From NCBI RefSeq assembly GCF_030409415.1, contig NZ_JAUFPW010000025.1, positions 1 to 64,000 on the forward strand: a DNA stretch of 64,000 nt, given 5' to 3'. The stretch is from Pedobacter aquatilis. Lineage in GTDB: Bacteria > Bacteroidota > Bacteroidia > Sphingobacteriales > Sphingobacteriaceae. Shown here one piece after another: positions 34,149 to 44,829 of the stretch. The notes under the pieces are model-generated. The model searched no databases, was not told the origin of the DNA, and saw only the letters and a program-made list of their open reading frames with translations. Every line of letters begins with the position of its first letter. The first letter of the stretch is position 1. A program made the translations under genes and the position numbers.

Positions 34149-35141
34149 TTATTCTTCGTCTAATTTAAATTTAGACAGGTTCATACCAAATGACAAACCT
34201 TTTGATTTTACAAGCTCTTGAATCTCTGTTAAAGATTTCTTACCGAAGTTTCTGAATTTTAACATATCAGCAACATCGTAAGAAACTAAATCAGCTAAAG
34301 TGCGGATATCAGCAGCTTTTAAGCAATTTAATGCTCTAACTGAAAGATCCATATCTACTAATTCAGTTTTAAGGATTTTACGCATATGTAAAATTTCTTC
34401 ATCAACTTCTTTAGTTTCTTCTTTAGCTTGAGATTCTAATACTAAATTCTCATCAGAGAATAACATAAAGTGTTGGATAAGAATCTTAGCCGCTTCTTTT
34501 AATGCTTCTTCAGGATGAATTGAACCGTCAGTAGAGATATCTAATACTAATTTCTCATAATCCGTTTTTTGCTCAACACGAAAGTTTTCAATCGTGTATT
34601 TTACATTTTTCATCGGAGTATAAATCGAATCGATTGCGATAACACCTACAACAGCATCAGCAACTTTATTTTCTTCAGCGGGTACATAACCACGTCCTTT
34701 ATTGATGGTTAATTCCACTTCCAAAGTAACAGATTTGTCCATGTTGCAAATTACATGCTCAGGGTTTAAAACTGTAAAGTTGTTAGAGAATTTAGTGATA
34801 TCACCAGCTTGAAACTGATCTTGACCATTAACGATGATGAAAACTTTCTCAGAATCACCTGAATCACCAGTCTTCTTAAAACGAACTTGTTTTAAGTTTA
34901 AGATGATATCAGTTAAATCTTCTACAACACCTTTCATGGTAGAAAATTCATGAGAAACGCCTGAAAAACGAATAGTAGTAATAGCATAACCTTCTAAAGA
35001 AGAAAGTAAAATTCTTCTTAAGGCATTACCAATTGTTACACCGAAACCGGGCTCTAAAGGACGAAATTCAAATGTGCCATCGAAATCAGTAGATTTCTGC
35101 ATGATCACTTTGTCAGGTTTCTGAAATGCTAAAATTGCCAT
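34149..35141 (-). CDS. rpoA: DNA-directed RNA polymerase subunit alpha
   Basis: This 330-residue protein has the N-terminal assembly domain ([28 protein letters not shown], the dimerisation core) and the C-terminal domain with [25 protein letters not shown], which contacts UP elements and activators. The length is normal. It lies between rpsD and rplQ as usual for the alpha operon. Confidence 0.98.
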   Translation of the reverse strand: MAILAFQKPDKVIMQKSTDFDGTFEFRPLEPGFGVTIGNALRRILLSSLEGYAITTIRFSGVSHEFSTMKGVVEDLTDIILNLKQVRFKKTGDSGDSEKVFIIVNGQDQFQAGDITKFSNNFTVLNPEHVICNMDKSVTLEVELTINKGRGYVPAEENKVADAVVGVIAIDSIYTPMKNVKYTIENFRVEQKTDYEKLVLDISTDGSIHPEEALKEAAKILIQHFMLFSDENLVLESQAKEETKEVDEEILHMRKILKTELVDMDLSVRALNCLKAADIRTLADLVSYDVADMLKFRNFGKKSLTEIQELVKSKGLSFGMNLSKFKLDEE

Positions 35142-35226
35142 TTATAATTTTTTAAATTCGTTAGTGAATATATAGTAACAAGAAAAAAGTTAATTACCCT
35201 TTCGATGTAATTAACTATTCTATTTA

Positions 35227-35835
35227 TTACTTTGAGTATAACTCGATGATTAAGTTTTCCTTAATGTTTTCTGGAATCTCATCGCGTTGAGGATAAGTTA
35301 AGAACTTACCTGTTAAATCGCTTGCATTCCATTCTAACCAGGCAAATTTATTAATTGTTCTGCCTGCAACAGAGTTAGTAATTGATTCTAATGATTTAGA
35401 CTTTTCACGAACCGCTACAACATCACCAGCTTTTAACTGATATGAAGGGATATTTACAACTTCACCATTCACGGTTACGTGTTTATGGCTAACTAACTGG
35501 CGTGCACCAGAACGGGTTGTTGCAATACCTAAACGGTAAACTGTGTTATCTAAACGTGCTTCTAATAATTGAAGTAAGTTATCACCTGTGATACCTGCAC
35601 GTGAAGATGCTTTTTTAAACAAGTTACTGAACTGCTTTTCTAATACACCATAAGTATATTTTACTTTTTGTTTCTCCATTAACTGGATAGCATACTCAGA
35701 TTGTTTTCCTCTTCTTTTAGACACGCCATGTTGTCCAGGAGGATAATTTTTTCTGTCTAACACCTTATCAGGACCGAAGATTGGTTCTCTGAATTTACGG
35801 GCGATTTTTGATTTTGGGCCTGTATATCTTGCCAT
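35227..35835 (-). CDS. rpsD: Ribosomal protein S4
   Basis: This 202-residue protein is a primary binder of the 16S rRNA 5' domain. The S4 RNA-binding domain lies at about 90-150 ([26 protein letters not shown]). The N-terminal zinc-binding cysteines of some S4 proteins are absent, so this is the zinc-free form. It lies 61 bp after rpsK and 85 bp before rpoA. Confidence 0.98.
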   Translation of the reverse strand: MARYTGPKSKIARKFREPIFGPDKVLDRKNYPPGQHGVSKRRGKQSEYAIQLMEKQKVKYTYGVLEKQFSNLFKKASSRAGITGDNLLQLLEARLDNTVYRLGIATTRSGARQLVSHKHVTVNGEVVNIPSYQLKAGDVVAVREKSKSLESITNSVAGRTINKFAWLEWNASDLTGKFLTYPQRDEIPENIKENLIIELYSK

Positions 35836-35896
35836 TTTTTTCTGTTTTTAAAGTATCATTCAGCCTGTAACTGAAGATTCTTAGCTTTAAAATTAA

Positions 35897-36286
35897 TTAA
35901 ACTCTTCTCTTTTTAGGAGGACGACATCCGTTGTGAGGAAGTGGAGTAATATCTTTAATAGATGTTACTTCGATACCTGCTACTTGCAAAGTTCTGATTG
36001 CAGATTCACGACCTGAACCCGGACCTTTTACAAATACTTCAACTTTACGTAAACCTAAATCAAACGCAACTTTACCACAATCTGAAGCTGCTTGACCAGC
36101 TGCATATGGTGTGTTCTTTTTAGAACCTTTAAAGCCCATTTTACCAGCAGAAGACCAAGAAATAGTCTGTCCGTTGTTGTTTGTTAAGGTAACGATAATG
36201 TTGTTGAAGGTAGCATTGATATGCGCCTGACCAACAGGCTCAATTACAACGATACGTTTTTTTGTTACTTTTTTACTCTTAGCCAT
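35897..36286 (-). CDS. rpsK: Ribosomal protein S11
   Basis: This 129-residue protein of the small-subunit platform has the family end [15 protein letters not shown] and the central [17 protein letters not shown]. It lies 98 bp after rpsM, an unusually wide spacer filled with repeat-like DNA of GAATG/CATTC words. Confidence 0.98.
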   Translation of the reverse strand: MAKSKKVTKKRIVVIEPVGQAHINATFNNIIVTLTNNNGQTISWSSAGKMGFKGSKKNTPYAAGQAASDCGKVAFDLGLRKVEVFVKGPGSGRESAIRTLQVAGIEVTSIKDITPLPHNGCRPPKKRRV

Positions 36287-36384
36287 GTTTTTTATTACTG
36301 AATGAGAGAATGTTTGATTGATTAAATGAAAGAATGCTAAACATTCAATAATTCAATCATACTAAATTCAATCATTAATTTTTC

Positions 36385-36762
36385 CTACTTAGTAGCTTTT
36401 TTCTTGTTAGCAACTGTTTTTCTCTTACCCTTACGAGTACGTGAGTTATTTTTAGTACGCTGACCACGAGAAGGTAAACCTTTTCTGTGACGTAAACCAC
36501 GGTAGCAACCAATATCCATTAAACGTTTAATGTTTAACTGAACTTCTGAGCGTAAAGCACCTTCTACTTTAATCTCATCGTTAATCATTGTACGGATAGC
36601 CGATAATTCATCATCAGACCAATCTTGTACTTTTTTGTTTAAGTCGATACCTGCAGTAGTTAAAATACGTTGCGCAGTTGTTCTACCTATTCCGTAGATG
36701 TAGGTTAACCCTATCTCTCCTCTTTTGTTTCTTGGTAAATCAATACCTGAAATCCTTGCCAT
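36385..36762 (-). CDS. rpsM: Ribosomal protein S13
   Basis: This 125-residue protein sits in the small-subunit head and contacts tRNA. The start is [20 protein letters not shown] and the basic tail is rich in Lys/Arg ([15 protein letters not shown]). It lies 71 bp after rpmJ. Confidence 0.98.
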   Translation of the reverse strand: MARISGIDLPRNKRGEIGLTYIYGIGRTTAQRILTTAGIDLNKKVQDWSDDELSAIRTMINDEIKVEGALRSEVQLNIKRLMDIGCYRGLRHRKGLPSRGQRTKNNSRTRKGKRKTVANKKKATK

Positions 36763-36833
36763 ATTTATTTTATGTTTTTACGTAATTCCGAACGGCGGGC
36801 CACCGTTGTACGGTAAATTACAATATTTTCTAA

Positions 36834-36950
36834 TTACCCTTGACGTTGCTTGTATTTCGGATTTTTCTTGTTGATAACGTAAAGTTTACCTTTACGGCGA
36901 ATAATCTTACAATCAGCGCTACGTTTTTTAATTGATGATCTAACTTTCAT
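36834..36950 (-). CDS. rpmJ: Ribosomal protein L36, zinc-free form
   Basis: This 38-codon gene fills the gap between infA and rpsM. The translation begins [19 protein letters not shown] and ends KYKQRQG, matching L36. Three of the four zinc-ligand positions of the common form are replaced (Ser, Asn and Tyr); only Cys14 remains, so this is a zinc-independent variant. The start is 1 bp after the infA stop codon. Confidence 0.95.
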   Translation of the reverse strand: MKVRSSIKKRSADCKIIRRKGKLYVINKKNPKYKQRQG

Positions 36951-36951
36951 T

Positions 36952-37170
36952 TTATTTGTATCTATAAGTGATGCGACCTTTTGTTAAATCATAAGGCGAC
37001 ATCTCTAGTTTCACTTTATCACCAGGAAGAATTTTGATGTAGTGCATCCTCATCTTACCTGAAATGTGCGCAATAATCTCATGCCCGTTTTCGAGTTCAA
37101 CCCTAAACATCGCATTTGATAATGCTTCTCTTATTACTCCGTCTTGTTCAATTGAGGCTTGTTTAGCCAT
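36952..37170 (-). CDS. infA: Translation initiation factor IF-1
   Basis: This 72-residue single OB-fold (S1-like) protein occupies the ribosomal A site during initiation. The family segments [20 protein letters not shown] and [20 protein letters not shown] are intact. It starts 71 bp after map, with a TAATTTTG -7 element in that spacer, so the infA-to-rplQ part can probably be transcribed separately. Confidence 0.97.
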   Translation of the reverse strand: MAKQASIEQDGVIREALSNAMFRVELENGHEIIAHISGKMRMHYIKILPGDKVKLEMSPYDLTKGRITYRYK

Positions 37171-37214
37171 ATTTTATTGATTGTTACTTAATTAGCTGCT
37201 TACAAACAGGGTTG

Positions 37215-37222
37215 CAAAATTA
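37215..37222 (-). promoter_or_regulatory. Possible internal promoter before infA
   Basis: TAATTTTG on the minus strand, followed by CAACCC as at P2 and P3. No TTG is found at the -33 position, so the evidence rests on the -7 element and the start region. Confidence 0.5.
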
Positions 37223-37241
37223 AATAAAAAATTTTAATAAT

Positions 37242-38027
37242 TTATTTTTTTTGTTGTAAAACTTCTTCTATTATCGAAAACGTTGATAATACGTCTGCTT
37301 TCCCCTTTTTTATTGCTATTGTATGTTCAAAATGTGCTGATGGTTTATTGTCTCTGCTGGTAATTGTCCAACCATCCTTATGGAAATAAACACCGGCAAC
37401 GCCTGCATTTATCATTGGCTCAATCGCGATAACCATGCCCTCTTCAAGCTTTGGTCCGCTACCTCTTTTTCCGTAATTAGGAACATCCGGTTTTTCGTGA
37501 AGTTTAACACCAACTCCATGACCAACCAACTCTCTAACTACACCAAATCCGTTCGCTTCTGCATGCTGTTGTACAGCGTAGCTGATGTCTCCAACACGCA
37601 TCCCAACAACAGCCTTTTCAATTCCAAGAAGCAAGGATTGTTTTGTAACTTCAACGAGTTTCTGTTTTTCTGTATCTACTTCTCCAATTGAAAAAGTATA
37701 AGCCGAATCGCCAAAAAAATTGTTTTTAATTACACCACAATCTACTGAAATCAAATCACCCTCTTGAATTACATAATCACTAGGAAAACCATGAACAACT
37801 TGTTCATTTGGTGAAATACATAGTGAGTATGGAAAGCCATTGTAGTTTAAAAACGCAGGAACTGCTCCATTATCGTTAATAAACTCGAATGCTAATTTAT
37901 CCAGTTGCTTCGTGCTAATGCCTGGAGCAATAACTTTAGCAACTTCAGCTAAAGTATTGGATACAAGCATAGAGCTCTCTCGTATTAACTCGATCTCTTC
38001 CAGAGATTTGTAATAGATTTTAGACAT
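37242..38027 (-). CDS. map: Methionine aminopeptidase type I
   Basis: This 261-residue enzyme removes the N-terminal methionine from nascent proteins. Metal ligands are visible in ISVDCGVIKNNFFGDSAY (two Asp), GHGVGVKLHEKP (His), AIEPMINAG (Glu) and HFEHTIAI (Glu). There is no N-terminal extension. It lies between secY (92 bp upstream, with a strong hairpin) and infA, the usual order in Bacteroidota. Confidence 0.97.
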   Translation of the reverse strand: MSKIYYKSLEEIELIRESSMLVSNTLAEVAKVIAPGISTKQLDKLAFEFINDNGAVPAFLNYNGFPYSLCISPNEQVVHGFPSDYVIQEGDLISVDCGVIKNNFFGDSAYTFSIGEVDTEKQKLVEVTKQSLLLGIEKAVVGMRVGDISYAVQQHAEANGFGVVRELVGHGVGVKLHEKPDVPNYGKRGSGPKLEEGMVIAIEPMINAGVAGVYFHKDGWTITSRDNKPSAHFEHTIAIKKGKADVLSTFSIIEEVLQQKK

Positions 38028-38053
38028 TCATTTCAGCTTTGAATGACTGAATT

Positions 38054-38093
38054 TAAAATGAGTGAAACTCCATATGGCGTTTCACTCATTTTA
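38054..38093. repeat. Strong hairpin between secY and map
   Basis: A 15-bp perfect stem (38054-38068 with 38079-38093, TAAAATGAGTGAAAC type) is closed by a palindromic CCATATGG loop. It lies within a co-oriented operon and has only short T runs, so it could attenuate, protect or process the mRNA. Confidence 0.6.
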
Positions 38094-38119
38094 TCATTCA
38101 AATTATAATAATGTTATGA

Positions 38120-39466
38120 TTACAATGCTGCATTGCTACTAGCTGCAGGAACACCTGTTCTGCCAGTAACTCTACCAGTTTTCATTAATCCATCGTAATG
38201 ACGCATCAATAGGTAACTTTCAATTTGTTGTAAAGTATCTAAAACAACACCTACTAAAATCAATAGTGATGTACCACCAAAGAAATGAGCAAACTCTTGT
38301 TTAATACCAAATTTTACAGCTACCGAAGGTAATACAGCAATAATTGCTAAAAATACTGCTCCTGGGAATGTGATTTTTGAGATAACATCATCAATAAAAG
38401 TTGATGTTGCCAAACCTGGTTTTACACCTGGAATAAAACCACCATTTTTCTTCATATCATCACTCATTTGAGTTGGATTGACCGTAATGGCTGTATAGAA
38501 AAATGTGAAGGCAATAATTAAAAATGCAAATGTTAAGCTGTATGCTAAAGATGTTGTATTGCTAAATTGAATTAACCATGAACCTTGCAATGAAGGAACG
38601 AATTGAATCAAAGCACCAGGAATAAACATTAAAGCCTGAGCAAAGATAATCGGCATTACACCTGCAGCATTTACCTTTAACGGAATGTATTGACGAACAC
38701 CACCAAATTGACGGTTTCCAACAATTTTTTTCGCATATTGTACAGGCACCTTACGTACACCTTGTACAATTAAAATAGTAAACATTACAATTGCAAATAA
38801 AGCAACAACCTCTAATACCAAAGCAACCGGACCACCACCTGTACTTGCAGCACCAACTTTATCAGAAAATTCCTGACTAATAGCTTGCGGTAAGCGAGCG
38901 ATAATACCCACCATAATAATTAAAGATGTACCGTTACCAATACCTTTATCAGTAATTTTTTCACCTAACCACATTACAAATAAAGTACCCGCAGTTAAAA
39001 CAAACGTAGATACAATGTAAAACATGGTTTGGCTCATAACTGGCAATATTGCAGTTTCTGGAACCTGTGTTTTAACGTAACCAACTGATTGAACAATCGT
39101 AATGGCAACTGTTAAATAACGTGTAATCTGATTTAATTTCTTTCTACCACTTTCGCCCTCTTTCTGCATTTTTTGGAAAGTAGGAACAGCAATACCTAAT
39201 AATTGCACCACAATCGATGCAGAGATATAAGGCATTACGCCTAACGCCAAAATTGAAACACGAGAGAAAGAACCTCCGGCAAACATATCAAGTAAGCCTA
39301 AGATGCCCGATTTTTCGTTTTCGCCTAAAGCGGTTGGATCAACACCTGGTAAAACCACGTGAGATACGAAACGGTATACCAAAAGAATCATAACCGTAAA
39401 TAAAATACGATCTTTTAATTCTTGAATTTTCCAGATATTACTTAAAGTAGTAAATAGCTTCTTCAT
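38120..39466 (-). CDS. secY: Preprotein translocase subunit SecY
   Basis: This 448-residue protein is the channel subunit of the Sec translocon. About ten membrane helices are visible. The family segments DMFAGGSFSRVSILALGVMP and QFGGVRQYIPLKVNAAGVMP (periplasmic/pore region) are intact, as is the C-terminal basic LLMRHYDGLMKTGR. It lies 7 bp after rplO. Confidence 0.98.
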   Translation of the reverse strand: MKKLFTTLSNIWKIQELKDRILFTVMILLVYRFVSHVVLPGVDPTALGENEKSGILGLLDMFAGGSFSRVSILALGVMPYISASIVVQLLGIAVPTFQKMQKEGESGRKKLNQITRYLTVAITIVQSVGYVKTQVPETAILPVMSQTMFYIVSTFVLTAGTLFVMWLGEKITDKGIGNGTSLIIMVGIIARLPQAISQEFSDKVGAASTGGGPVALVLEVVALFAIVMFTILIVQGVRKVPVQYAKKIVGNRQFGGVRQYIPLKVNAAGVMPIIFAQALMFIPGALIQFVPSLQGSWLIQFSNTTSLAYSLTFAFLIIAFTFFYTAITVNPTQMSDDMKKNGGFIPGVKPGLATSTFIDDVISKITFPGAVFLAIIAVLPSVAVKFGIKQEFAHFFGGTSLLILVGVVLDTLQQIESYLLMRHYDGLMKTGRVTGRTGVPAASSNAAL

Positions 39467-39473
39467 TTAATAA

Positions 39474-39920
39474 TTACAATTTTACAATTGAACCACCTGC
39501 TGCTTCAATAGCTTTTTGTGCGGTTGCAGAAAACGCATGTGCTGTAACTTCGATTTTTGCTTTTACTTCACCACGACCTAAAATTTTAACTAAGTCGTTC
39601 TTAGAAGCTAAACCATGTTGTTGTAAAGCTGCAAAATCGATAGTAGTTAAATTGAATTTTTCAGCTAAGCCTTGTAAAACATCTAAGTTTACACCAACAT
39701 ATTCTGTACGGTTAATTGGTTTGAAACCAACTTTAGGCACACGACGTTGTAGAGGCATTTGACCACCTTCGAAACCGATTTTGGTAGAGTGACCAGAACG
39801 TGAACCAGCACCTTTGTGACCACGAGTTGAAGTACCACCACGGCCTGAACCTGTACCACGACCAATTCTTTTACTGTTTTTTGTAGAACCTTTTGCAGGT
39901 TTTAAATTACTTAAATTCAT
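39474..39920 (-). CDS. rplO: Ribosomal protein L15
   Basis: The start at 39920 ([20 protein letters not shown]) gives 148 residues and normal L15; an earlier ATG at 39965 would add 15 unrelated residues. The N-terminal [20 protein letters not shown] is the glycine/arginine-rich rRNA-binding arm. It lies 136 bp after rpmD in a wide, repeat-bearing spacer. Confidence 0.97.
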   Translation of the reverse strand: MNLSNLKPAKGSTKNSKRIGRGTGSGRGGTSTRGHKGAGSRSGHSTKIGFEGGQMPLQRRVPKVGFKPINRTEYVGVNLDVLQGLAEKFNLTTIDFAALQQHGLASKNDLVKILGRGEVKAKIEVTAHAFSATAQKAIEAAGGSIVKL

Positions 39921-40056
39921 TTTTTTGAATTTGTGTTGCCCTTCGCTTTCACTAAACAGGTACAACGATTAATAAATAATGATTGAATTTTGAATGATTG
40001 AATGTTTTGCAATATGCACATTCTTTCACTCAAAACTCATTCATTCAATAATGTTC

Positions 40057-40236
40057 TTAAATTGCTTCGATTGCGATTAAGTGATTCACTTTACGAATCA
40101 TACCGATAATTTGGGGAGTAGCTTCTACCTCAACACTTTGGTTCATTTTTGATAAACCTAAAGCCTGAACGGTTCTTTTTTGGCGCTCGCTTCTATCGAT
40201 AACGCTTTTTACTTGTGTTATTTTGATCTTAGCCAT
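40057..40236 (-). CDS. rpmD: Ribosomal protein L30
   Basis: This 59-codon gene was found between rpsE and rplO. The translation begins MAKIKITQVKSVIDRSERQK and continues with LGLSKMNQSV and the conserved IIGMIRKVNHLI, matching L30. It starts 4 bp after the rpsE stop codon. Confidence 0.95.
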   Translation of the reverse strand: MAKIKITQVKSVIDRSERQKRTVQALGLSKMNQSVEVEATPQIIGMIRKVNHLIAIEAI

Positions 40237-40240
40237 GATA

Positions 40241-40759
40241 TTATCCGTTAAAAACTTTGTTTAAATCGATACCACGAGTTTGAGCTACTGTATAAGCATC
40301 ACGCATTTTAGTCAATGCATCAACAGTTGCTTTTACCACGTTGTGAGGATTTGATGAACCTTTAGATTTTGCAAGTACGTTGTGTACACCAGCACTCTCT
40401 AATACAGCACGCATTGCACCACCTGCAATTACACCAGTACCTACTGCCGCTGGTTTGATTAAAACAAAACCACCAGAGAATTTACCGATTTGCTCGTGAG
40501 GAACAGTACCGTTTAAAATTGGAACTTTTACTAAGTTCTTTTTAGCATCATCCACACCCTTTGCAATTGCTTCAGTTACTTCTTTCGCTTTACCTAAACC
40601 GAAACCAACAACACCGTTCTCATCTCCAACAACAACAATTGCTGAGAAGCTGAAAGTACGACCACCTTTGGTTACTTTGGCAACACGTTGTATACTAACC
40701 AAACGATCCTTTAATTCGATATCGGTGGTTTTAACTCTTTTTATATTAATAGTTGACAT
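40241..40759 (-). CDS. rpsE: Ribosomal protein S5
   Basis: This 172-residue protein takes part in decoding fidelity. The double-stranded RNA-binding N-terminal domain contains [20 protein letters not shown], and [20 protein letters not shown] belongs to the C-terminal domain. It lies 18 bp after rplR. Confidence 0.98.
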   Translation of the reverse strand: MSTINIKRVKTTDIELKDRLVSIQRVAKVTKGGRTFSFSAIVVVGDENGVVGFGLGKAKEVTEAIAKGVDDAKKNLVKVPILNGTVPHEQIGKFSGGFVLIKPAAVGTGVIAGGAMRAVLESAGVHNVLAKSKGSSNPHNVVKATVDALTKMRDAYTVAQTRGIDLNKVFNG

Positions 40760-40777
40760 CTTACTTTTTCTTTCAGA

Positions 40778-41131
40778 TTAAAATACTAGACCAGCCTCGC
40801 GAGCACCTTCTGCTAACGATTTTACACGACCGTGGTATAAATAGCCATTTCTATCGAAAACAACTTGTTTTACACCTGCAGCAATTGCTTTTTCGGCTAC
40901 TAATTTACCTACTGCAACTGATTGGTCTGATTTATTTCCAGTACCAGCAAAATCTTTCGATAATGATGATGCCGAAGCGATTGTTGTACCGGTTACATCG
41001 TTAATTACCTGAGCATAAATCCCTTTATTGCTTCTATATACAGATAACCTTGGACGCTCTTCCGAACCGGTAAGTCTTTTTCTGATCCCTTTTTTAATAC
41101 GATCTCTTCTTGATAATTTTTTACCTGCCAT
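40778..41131 (-). CDS. rplR: Ribosomal protein L18
   Basis: This 117-residue protein binds 5S rRNA. The family segments [20 protein letters not shown] and the C-terminal [20 protein letters not shown] are intact. It lies 5 bp after rplF. Confidence 0.98.
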   Translation of the reverse strand: MAGKKLSRRDRIKKGIRKRLTGSEERPRLSVYRSNKGIYAQVINDVTGTTIASASSLSKDFAGTGNKSDQSVAVGKLVAEKAIAAGVKQVVFDRNGYLYHGRVKSLAEGAREAGLVF

Positions 41132-41136
41132 GATTA

Positions 41137-41694
41137 CTATTTTTTAGACGCTGATTTACCTGCTTTTCTTCTTAACACTTCACCTACAAACTTGATACCT
41201 TTACCTTTATATGGCTCCGGTGCACGTAACGAACGGATTTTCGCTGCTACTTGTCCAATCAATTGTTTGTCAATACTTTCTAAAATGATTTTAGGTGTTT
41301 GACCTTTTTCTGATGTCGTAGTTACTTTAATTTCTTGTGGCAATTGGAATACATAGTGGTGAGAATAACCTAAAACTAAATCCAAAGTATTACCTTGATT
41401 TGTTGCACGGTAACCAACACCTACTAATTCTTGCTCTAATTTATAACCATCTGTTACACCAACAACCATGTTGTTAATTAACGAACGATATAAACCATGT
41501 AAAGCTTTGTGTTTCTTTTGCTCTGATGGACGGTTAACTGTTAAAGTACCTTCCTCTTGACTTACAGTGATATCTGAATCTACTGCTTGTGTTAATTCAC
41601 CTTTAGGTCCTTTTACAGTTACAACGTTATCTTTTGATACGGTAACAGTAACACCTGCAGGGATTGTAATTGGGGCTTTTCCTATTCTTGACAT
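41137..41694 (-). CDS. rplF: Ribosomal protein L6
   Basis: This 185-residue protein has the duplicated L6 fold near the sarcin-ricin loop. The start is [16 protein letters not shown] and the C-terminus has the [20 protein letters not shown] signature. It lies 19 bp after rpsH. Confidence 0.98.
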   Translation of the reverse strand: MSRIGKAPITIPAGVTVTVSKDNVVTVKGPKGELTQAVDSDITVSQEEGTLTVNRPSEQKKHKALHGLYRSLINNMVVGVTDGYKLEQELVGVGYRATNQGNTLDLVLGYSHHYVFQLPQEIKVTTTSEKGQTPKIILESIDKQLIGQVAAKIRSLRAPEPYKGKGIKFVGEVLRRKAGKSASKK

Positions 41695-41713
41695 TGTGTT
41701 GTTCTCCTAAATA

Positions 41714-42112
41714 TTAATAAACGTGACACAATACCTCACCACCAATGTTTAATTTGGCTGCTTCTTTATCAGTCATTACACCTTTAGAAGTAGATAAGAT
41801 TGCGATACCTAAACCGTTTAATACTCTTGGCATATTTTCTACACCAGCATAGTTTCTCAAACCTGGTTTACTTACTCGCACTAATGTACGAATAGCAGGA
41901 ACTTTAGTAATTGGATTGTATTTCAAAGCGATTTTAATAATGCCTTGAACTGTAGTATCTTCAAACTTATAGTTCGCGATGTAACCTTTATCGAAAAGAA
42001 CTTTAGTAATTTCTTTTTTAAGGTTTGATGCAGGAATTTCTACAACACGGTGGTTGGCCTTAATGGCATTCCTTACTCTTGTTAAATAATCTGCTATTGG
42101 ATCTGTATTCAT
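41714..42112 (-). CDS. rpsH: Ribosomal protein S8
   Basis: This 132-residue primary 16S rRNA-binding protein has TDPIADYLTRVRNAIKANHR and the C-terminal LGIAILSTSKGVMTDKEA signature. The gap to rpsN upstream is 152 bp, the widest in the operon, and contains no gene. Confidence 0.98.
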   Translation of the reverse strand: MNTDPIADYLTRVRNAIKANHRVVEIPASNLKKEITKVLFDKGYIANYKFEDTTVQGIIKIALKYNPITKVPAIRTLVRVSKPGLRNYAGVENMPRVLNGLGIAILSTSKGVMTDKEAAKLNIGGEVLCHVY

Positions 42113-42264
42113 TATAATTGTTTTTGATAGTGGTTTCCTTCTGCTACCCAGCTGTGGGACCTGCTATCGGTTAAAATTCTATTTTTTTTGCAAAAATACA
42201 AAAGCACAAAGACTAAAGCGAATAAAATCGCTTTAGACTTTGAAACATTTTGTTTTAAGCTATA

Positions 42265-42534
42265 TTACCAAGATGCTTTTTTAACCCCTGGTATTTTACC
42301 GTCTAAAGCCATTTGGCGGAAAGTTACCCTTGAAATACCAAAGGTACGCATATATCCACGTGGACGACCAGTTAATTTACAACGGTTGTGTAAACGTACC
42401 GGAGATGAGTTTTTAGGTAATTTATCTAAACCCTCTAAATCTCCTGCAGCTTTTAAAGCTGCACGTTTCTCAGCGTATCTAGCTACCAATTTTTGGCGCT
42501 TTACTTCGCGTGCTTTTACACCTTCTTTTGCCAT
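42265..42534 (-). CDS. rpsN: Ribosomal protein S14, long zinc-free form
   Basis: This 89-residue S14 lacks the CxxC zinc pairs and is the long type. The signature [19 protein letters not shown] is intact. The start overlaps the rplE stop codon (TAATG). Confidence 0.97.
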   Translation of the reverse strand: MAKEGVKAREVKRQKLVARYAEKRAALKAAGDLEGLDKLPKNSSPVRLHNRCKLTGRPRGYMRTFGISRVTFRQMALDGKIPGVKKASW

Positions 42535-43100
42535 TATTCTGCTGTTTTTTGATTTTTAAATGGTAATCCGAATTGTTTCAATAACTCAAGAGCCTCAACG
42601 TCAGATTTTGCCGAAGTTACGAAAGTTATATCCATCCCTAAAATTTTATTGATTTTATCGATATTAATCTCAGGGAAAATGATTTGCTCAGTAACACCTA
42701 AGGTGTAGTTACCTTTTCCATCAAATCCTTTATCATTGATACCTTTGAAATCACGAATACGTGGCAAAGCTACAGAAATCAAACGATCTAAAAACTCGTA
42801 CATATTGTTATCACGTAACGTTACACGCACACCTACAGGCATACCTTTACGTAATTTAAAGTTCGAGATATCTTTTTTAGATTGAGCCGGAACCGCTTGC
42901 TGACCAGTAATAGTAGTCAACTCAACGATTGTCGTGTCCATAATCTTTTTATCCGTTACAGAAAAACGACCTACACCCTGATTGATACAGATTTTCTCTA
43001 ATTTAGGAACCTGCATTACAGTTTTGTACTGAAATTTTTCTTTTAAAGCACTTACAACTTCTTCTTTGTATTTGCTTTTTAGTCTTGGTGTAGTAGCCAT
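42534..43100 (-). CDS. rplE: Ribosomal protein L5
   Basis: This 188-residue 5S rRNA-binding protein has [16 protein letters not shown] and [20 protein letters not shown]. Its start overlaps the rplX stop codon by one base. Confidence 0.98.
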   Translation of the reverse strand: MATTPRLKSKYKEEVVSALKEKFQYKTVMQVPKLEKICINQGVGRFSVTDKKIMDTTIVELTTITGQQAVPAQSKKDISNFKLRKGMPVGVRVTLRDNNMYEFLDRLISVALPRIRDFKGINDKGFDGKGNYTLGVTEQIIFPEINIDKINKILGMDITFVTSAKSDVEALELLKQFGLPFKNQKTAE

Positions 43101-43441
43101 TATTTAATCTCCTCTCCTGATATTTTAGCAACTCTAACGATTTTGCCATCAGCGTTAAGTTTACGACCCACGCGTGTAGCTTTACCAGATTTTGGATCAA
43201 CCAACATCAAGTTAGAAATATGAAGAGCAGCCTCTTTTTTAATAATACCACCGTTAGGATTTGCAGCATTTGGTTTAGTATGTTTAGATACTAAGTTAAT
43301 GCCTTCTACAATGGCTCTGTTTTTATCTATTTGTACTGAAAGTACTTTTCCTTGTTGACCTTTTGAATCGCCAGCAATTACTTTAACTAAATCTCCAGTG
43401 CGGATTTTAAGTTTTGATGGTGTATTTACTTTGTTTCCCAT
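43100..43441 (-). CDS. rplX: Ribosomal protein L24
   Basis: This 113-residue KOW-domain protein initiates large-subunit assembly. The KOW motif [20 protein letters not shown] is near the N-terminus. It lies 1 bp after rplN. Confidence 0.98.
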   Translation of the reverse strand: MGNKVNTPSKLKIRTGDLVKVIAGDSKGQQGKVLSVQIDKNRAIVEGINLVSKHTKPNAANPNGGIIKKEAALHISNLMLVDPKSGKATRVGRKLNADGKIVRVAKISGEEIK

Positions 43442-43442
43442 T

Positions 43443-43811
43443 TTATAATACCTCCGGTGCTAATGATACAATTTTCATGAATTGTTTTTCACGTAGTTCT
43501 CTCGCAACCGGGCCAAAGATACGTGTACCTCTTGGCTCATCCTGTGCGTTCAATAATACAGCAGCATTATCGTCAAAACGGATATAAGAACCATCTTTAC
43601 GACGGATTTCTTTTTTTGTTCTTACAACAACTGCTTTAGAAACTGTACCTTTTTTAATATTACCTGACGGTAAAGCGCTTTTTACGGTAACAACTACTTT
43701 ATCACCAATTGAAGCATAACGCTTGCCGGTTCCACCTAGCACACGAATTACTAATACTTCTTTTGCGCCGCTGTTATCAGCAACGTTTAATCTCGATTCC
43801 TGTTGTACCAT
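43443..43811 (-). CDS. rplN: Ribosomal protein L14
   Basis: This 122-residue protein has the family start [18 protein letters not shown] and the end [19 protein letters not shown]. It lies 1 bp after rpsQ. Confidence 0.98.
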   Translation of the reverse strand: MVQQESRLNVADNSGAKEVLVIRVLGGTGKRYASIGDKVVVTVKSALPSGNIKKGTVSKAVVVRTKKEIRRKDGSYIRFDDNAAVLLNAQDEPRGTRIFGPVARELREKQFMKIVSLAPEVL

Positions 43812-43812
43812 C

Positions 43813-44067
43813 TTATTTAGCTCTTTCTAAAATTTGTACCAATCTCCAGTTCTTGTTTTTACTCAATGGACGAGTTTCCATGATTAATACTGTATCACCG
43901 ATACCGCATTCATTTTTCTCATCATGAGCCATAAATTTGGTAGTTTTCTTTACGAACTTACCATAAATCGGGTGTTTTACTTTACGTTCCACGCTCACTA
44001 CAACAGATTTATCCATCTTGTTGCTTACCACTAACCCGGTTCTTGTTTTTCTTAATTGTCTTTCCAT
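43813..44067 (-). CDS. rpsQ: Ribosomal protein S17
   Basis: The ATG at 44067 ([20 protein letters not shown]) gives 84 residues and normal S17. An in-frame TTG at 44079 would add four residues, but it lies against the rpmC stop codon, so the ATG is chosen. OB-fold, primary 16S rRNA binder. Confidence 0.95.
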   Translation of the reverse strand: MERQLRKTRTGLVVSNKMDKSVVVSVERKVKHPIYGKFVKKTTKFMAHDEKNECGIGDTVLIMETRPLSKNKNWRLVQILERAK

Positions 44068-44080
44068 TTCGACTCTCAAA

Positions 44081-44293
44081 TTAATTAGTTTCAGTAGCTG
44101 ACTCAGCGTTTTTTACTTTAGTCAGTTCAGTGTTTAAACGGGCTATGTCTTTTCTTACTTTAGCAATACGAGAAGGATTCTCGATAGCTGAAATAGTATG
44201 AGCGAACTTTAATTTTGATAAGTTCTCTTTTTCTTCCGCAATCTTAGCTACTAATTCTTCTTTTGAAAGCCCTGTGATTTCTGAATTTTTCAT
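44081..44293 (-). CDS. rpmC: Ribosomal protein L29
   Basis: This 70-residue helical hairpin protein at the exit tunnel has [20 protein letters not shown] and the conserved [19 protein letters not shown]. It lies 73 bp after rplP. Confidence 0.97.
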   Translation of the reverse strand: MKNSEITGLSKEELVAKIAEEKENLSKLKFAHTISAIENPSRIAKVRKDIARLNTELTKVKNAESATETN

Positions 44294-44366
44294 TTTTATT
44301 TTTCTTTACGGTTGAGTGTAGCGGTTATAATAAACAAGTATTTACAACATTCATCTCAACACTTTA

Positions 44367-44789
44367 TTATGCTTCTACGTAATCTCTACGTACTACAAAT
44401 TTTGTTTGGATTGGTAATTTCTGTGCGGCTAAACGTAATGCTTCTTTAGCAACTTCTAAAGGCACACCTTCAGCTTCGAAAATTACGCGTCCTGGTCTTA
44501 CCACTGCTACCCAGTATTCAGGAGCACCCTTACCTTTACCCATACGTACTTCGGCAGGTTTTTTAGTTACCGGTTTGTCAGGGAAAATTCTGATCCATAC
44601 TTGGCCTTCACGTTTCATGAAACGTGTTACCGCGATACGGGCAGCCTCTATCTGGCGACTTGTAATCCAAGTTGCTTCTAAAGATTTGATACCGAAAGAT
44701 CCGAATGCTAATTCAGCTCCACGAGAAGCTAAACCCTTCATTCTGCCTTTTTGCATCTTCCTGAACTTCGTTCTTTTTGGCTGTAACAT
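44367..44789 (-). CDS. rplP: Ribosomal protein L16
   Basis: This 140-residue protein near the A-site tRNA has the start [20 protein letters not shown] and the signature [16 protein letters not shown]. It lies 40 bp after rpsC. Confidence 0.98.
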   Translation of the reverse strand: MLQPKRTKFRKMQKGRMKGLASRGAELAFGSFGIKSLEATWITSRQIEAARIAVTRFMKREGQVWIRIFPDKPVTKKPAEVRMGKGKGAPEYWVAVVRPGRVIFEAEGVPLEVAKEALRLAAQKLPIQTKFVVRRDYVEA

Positions 44790-44829
44790 TTTATTTTGTT
44801 CTAATCGTTAAACGATGTTAATAAATCAA

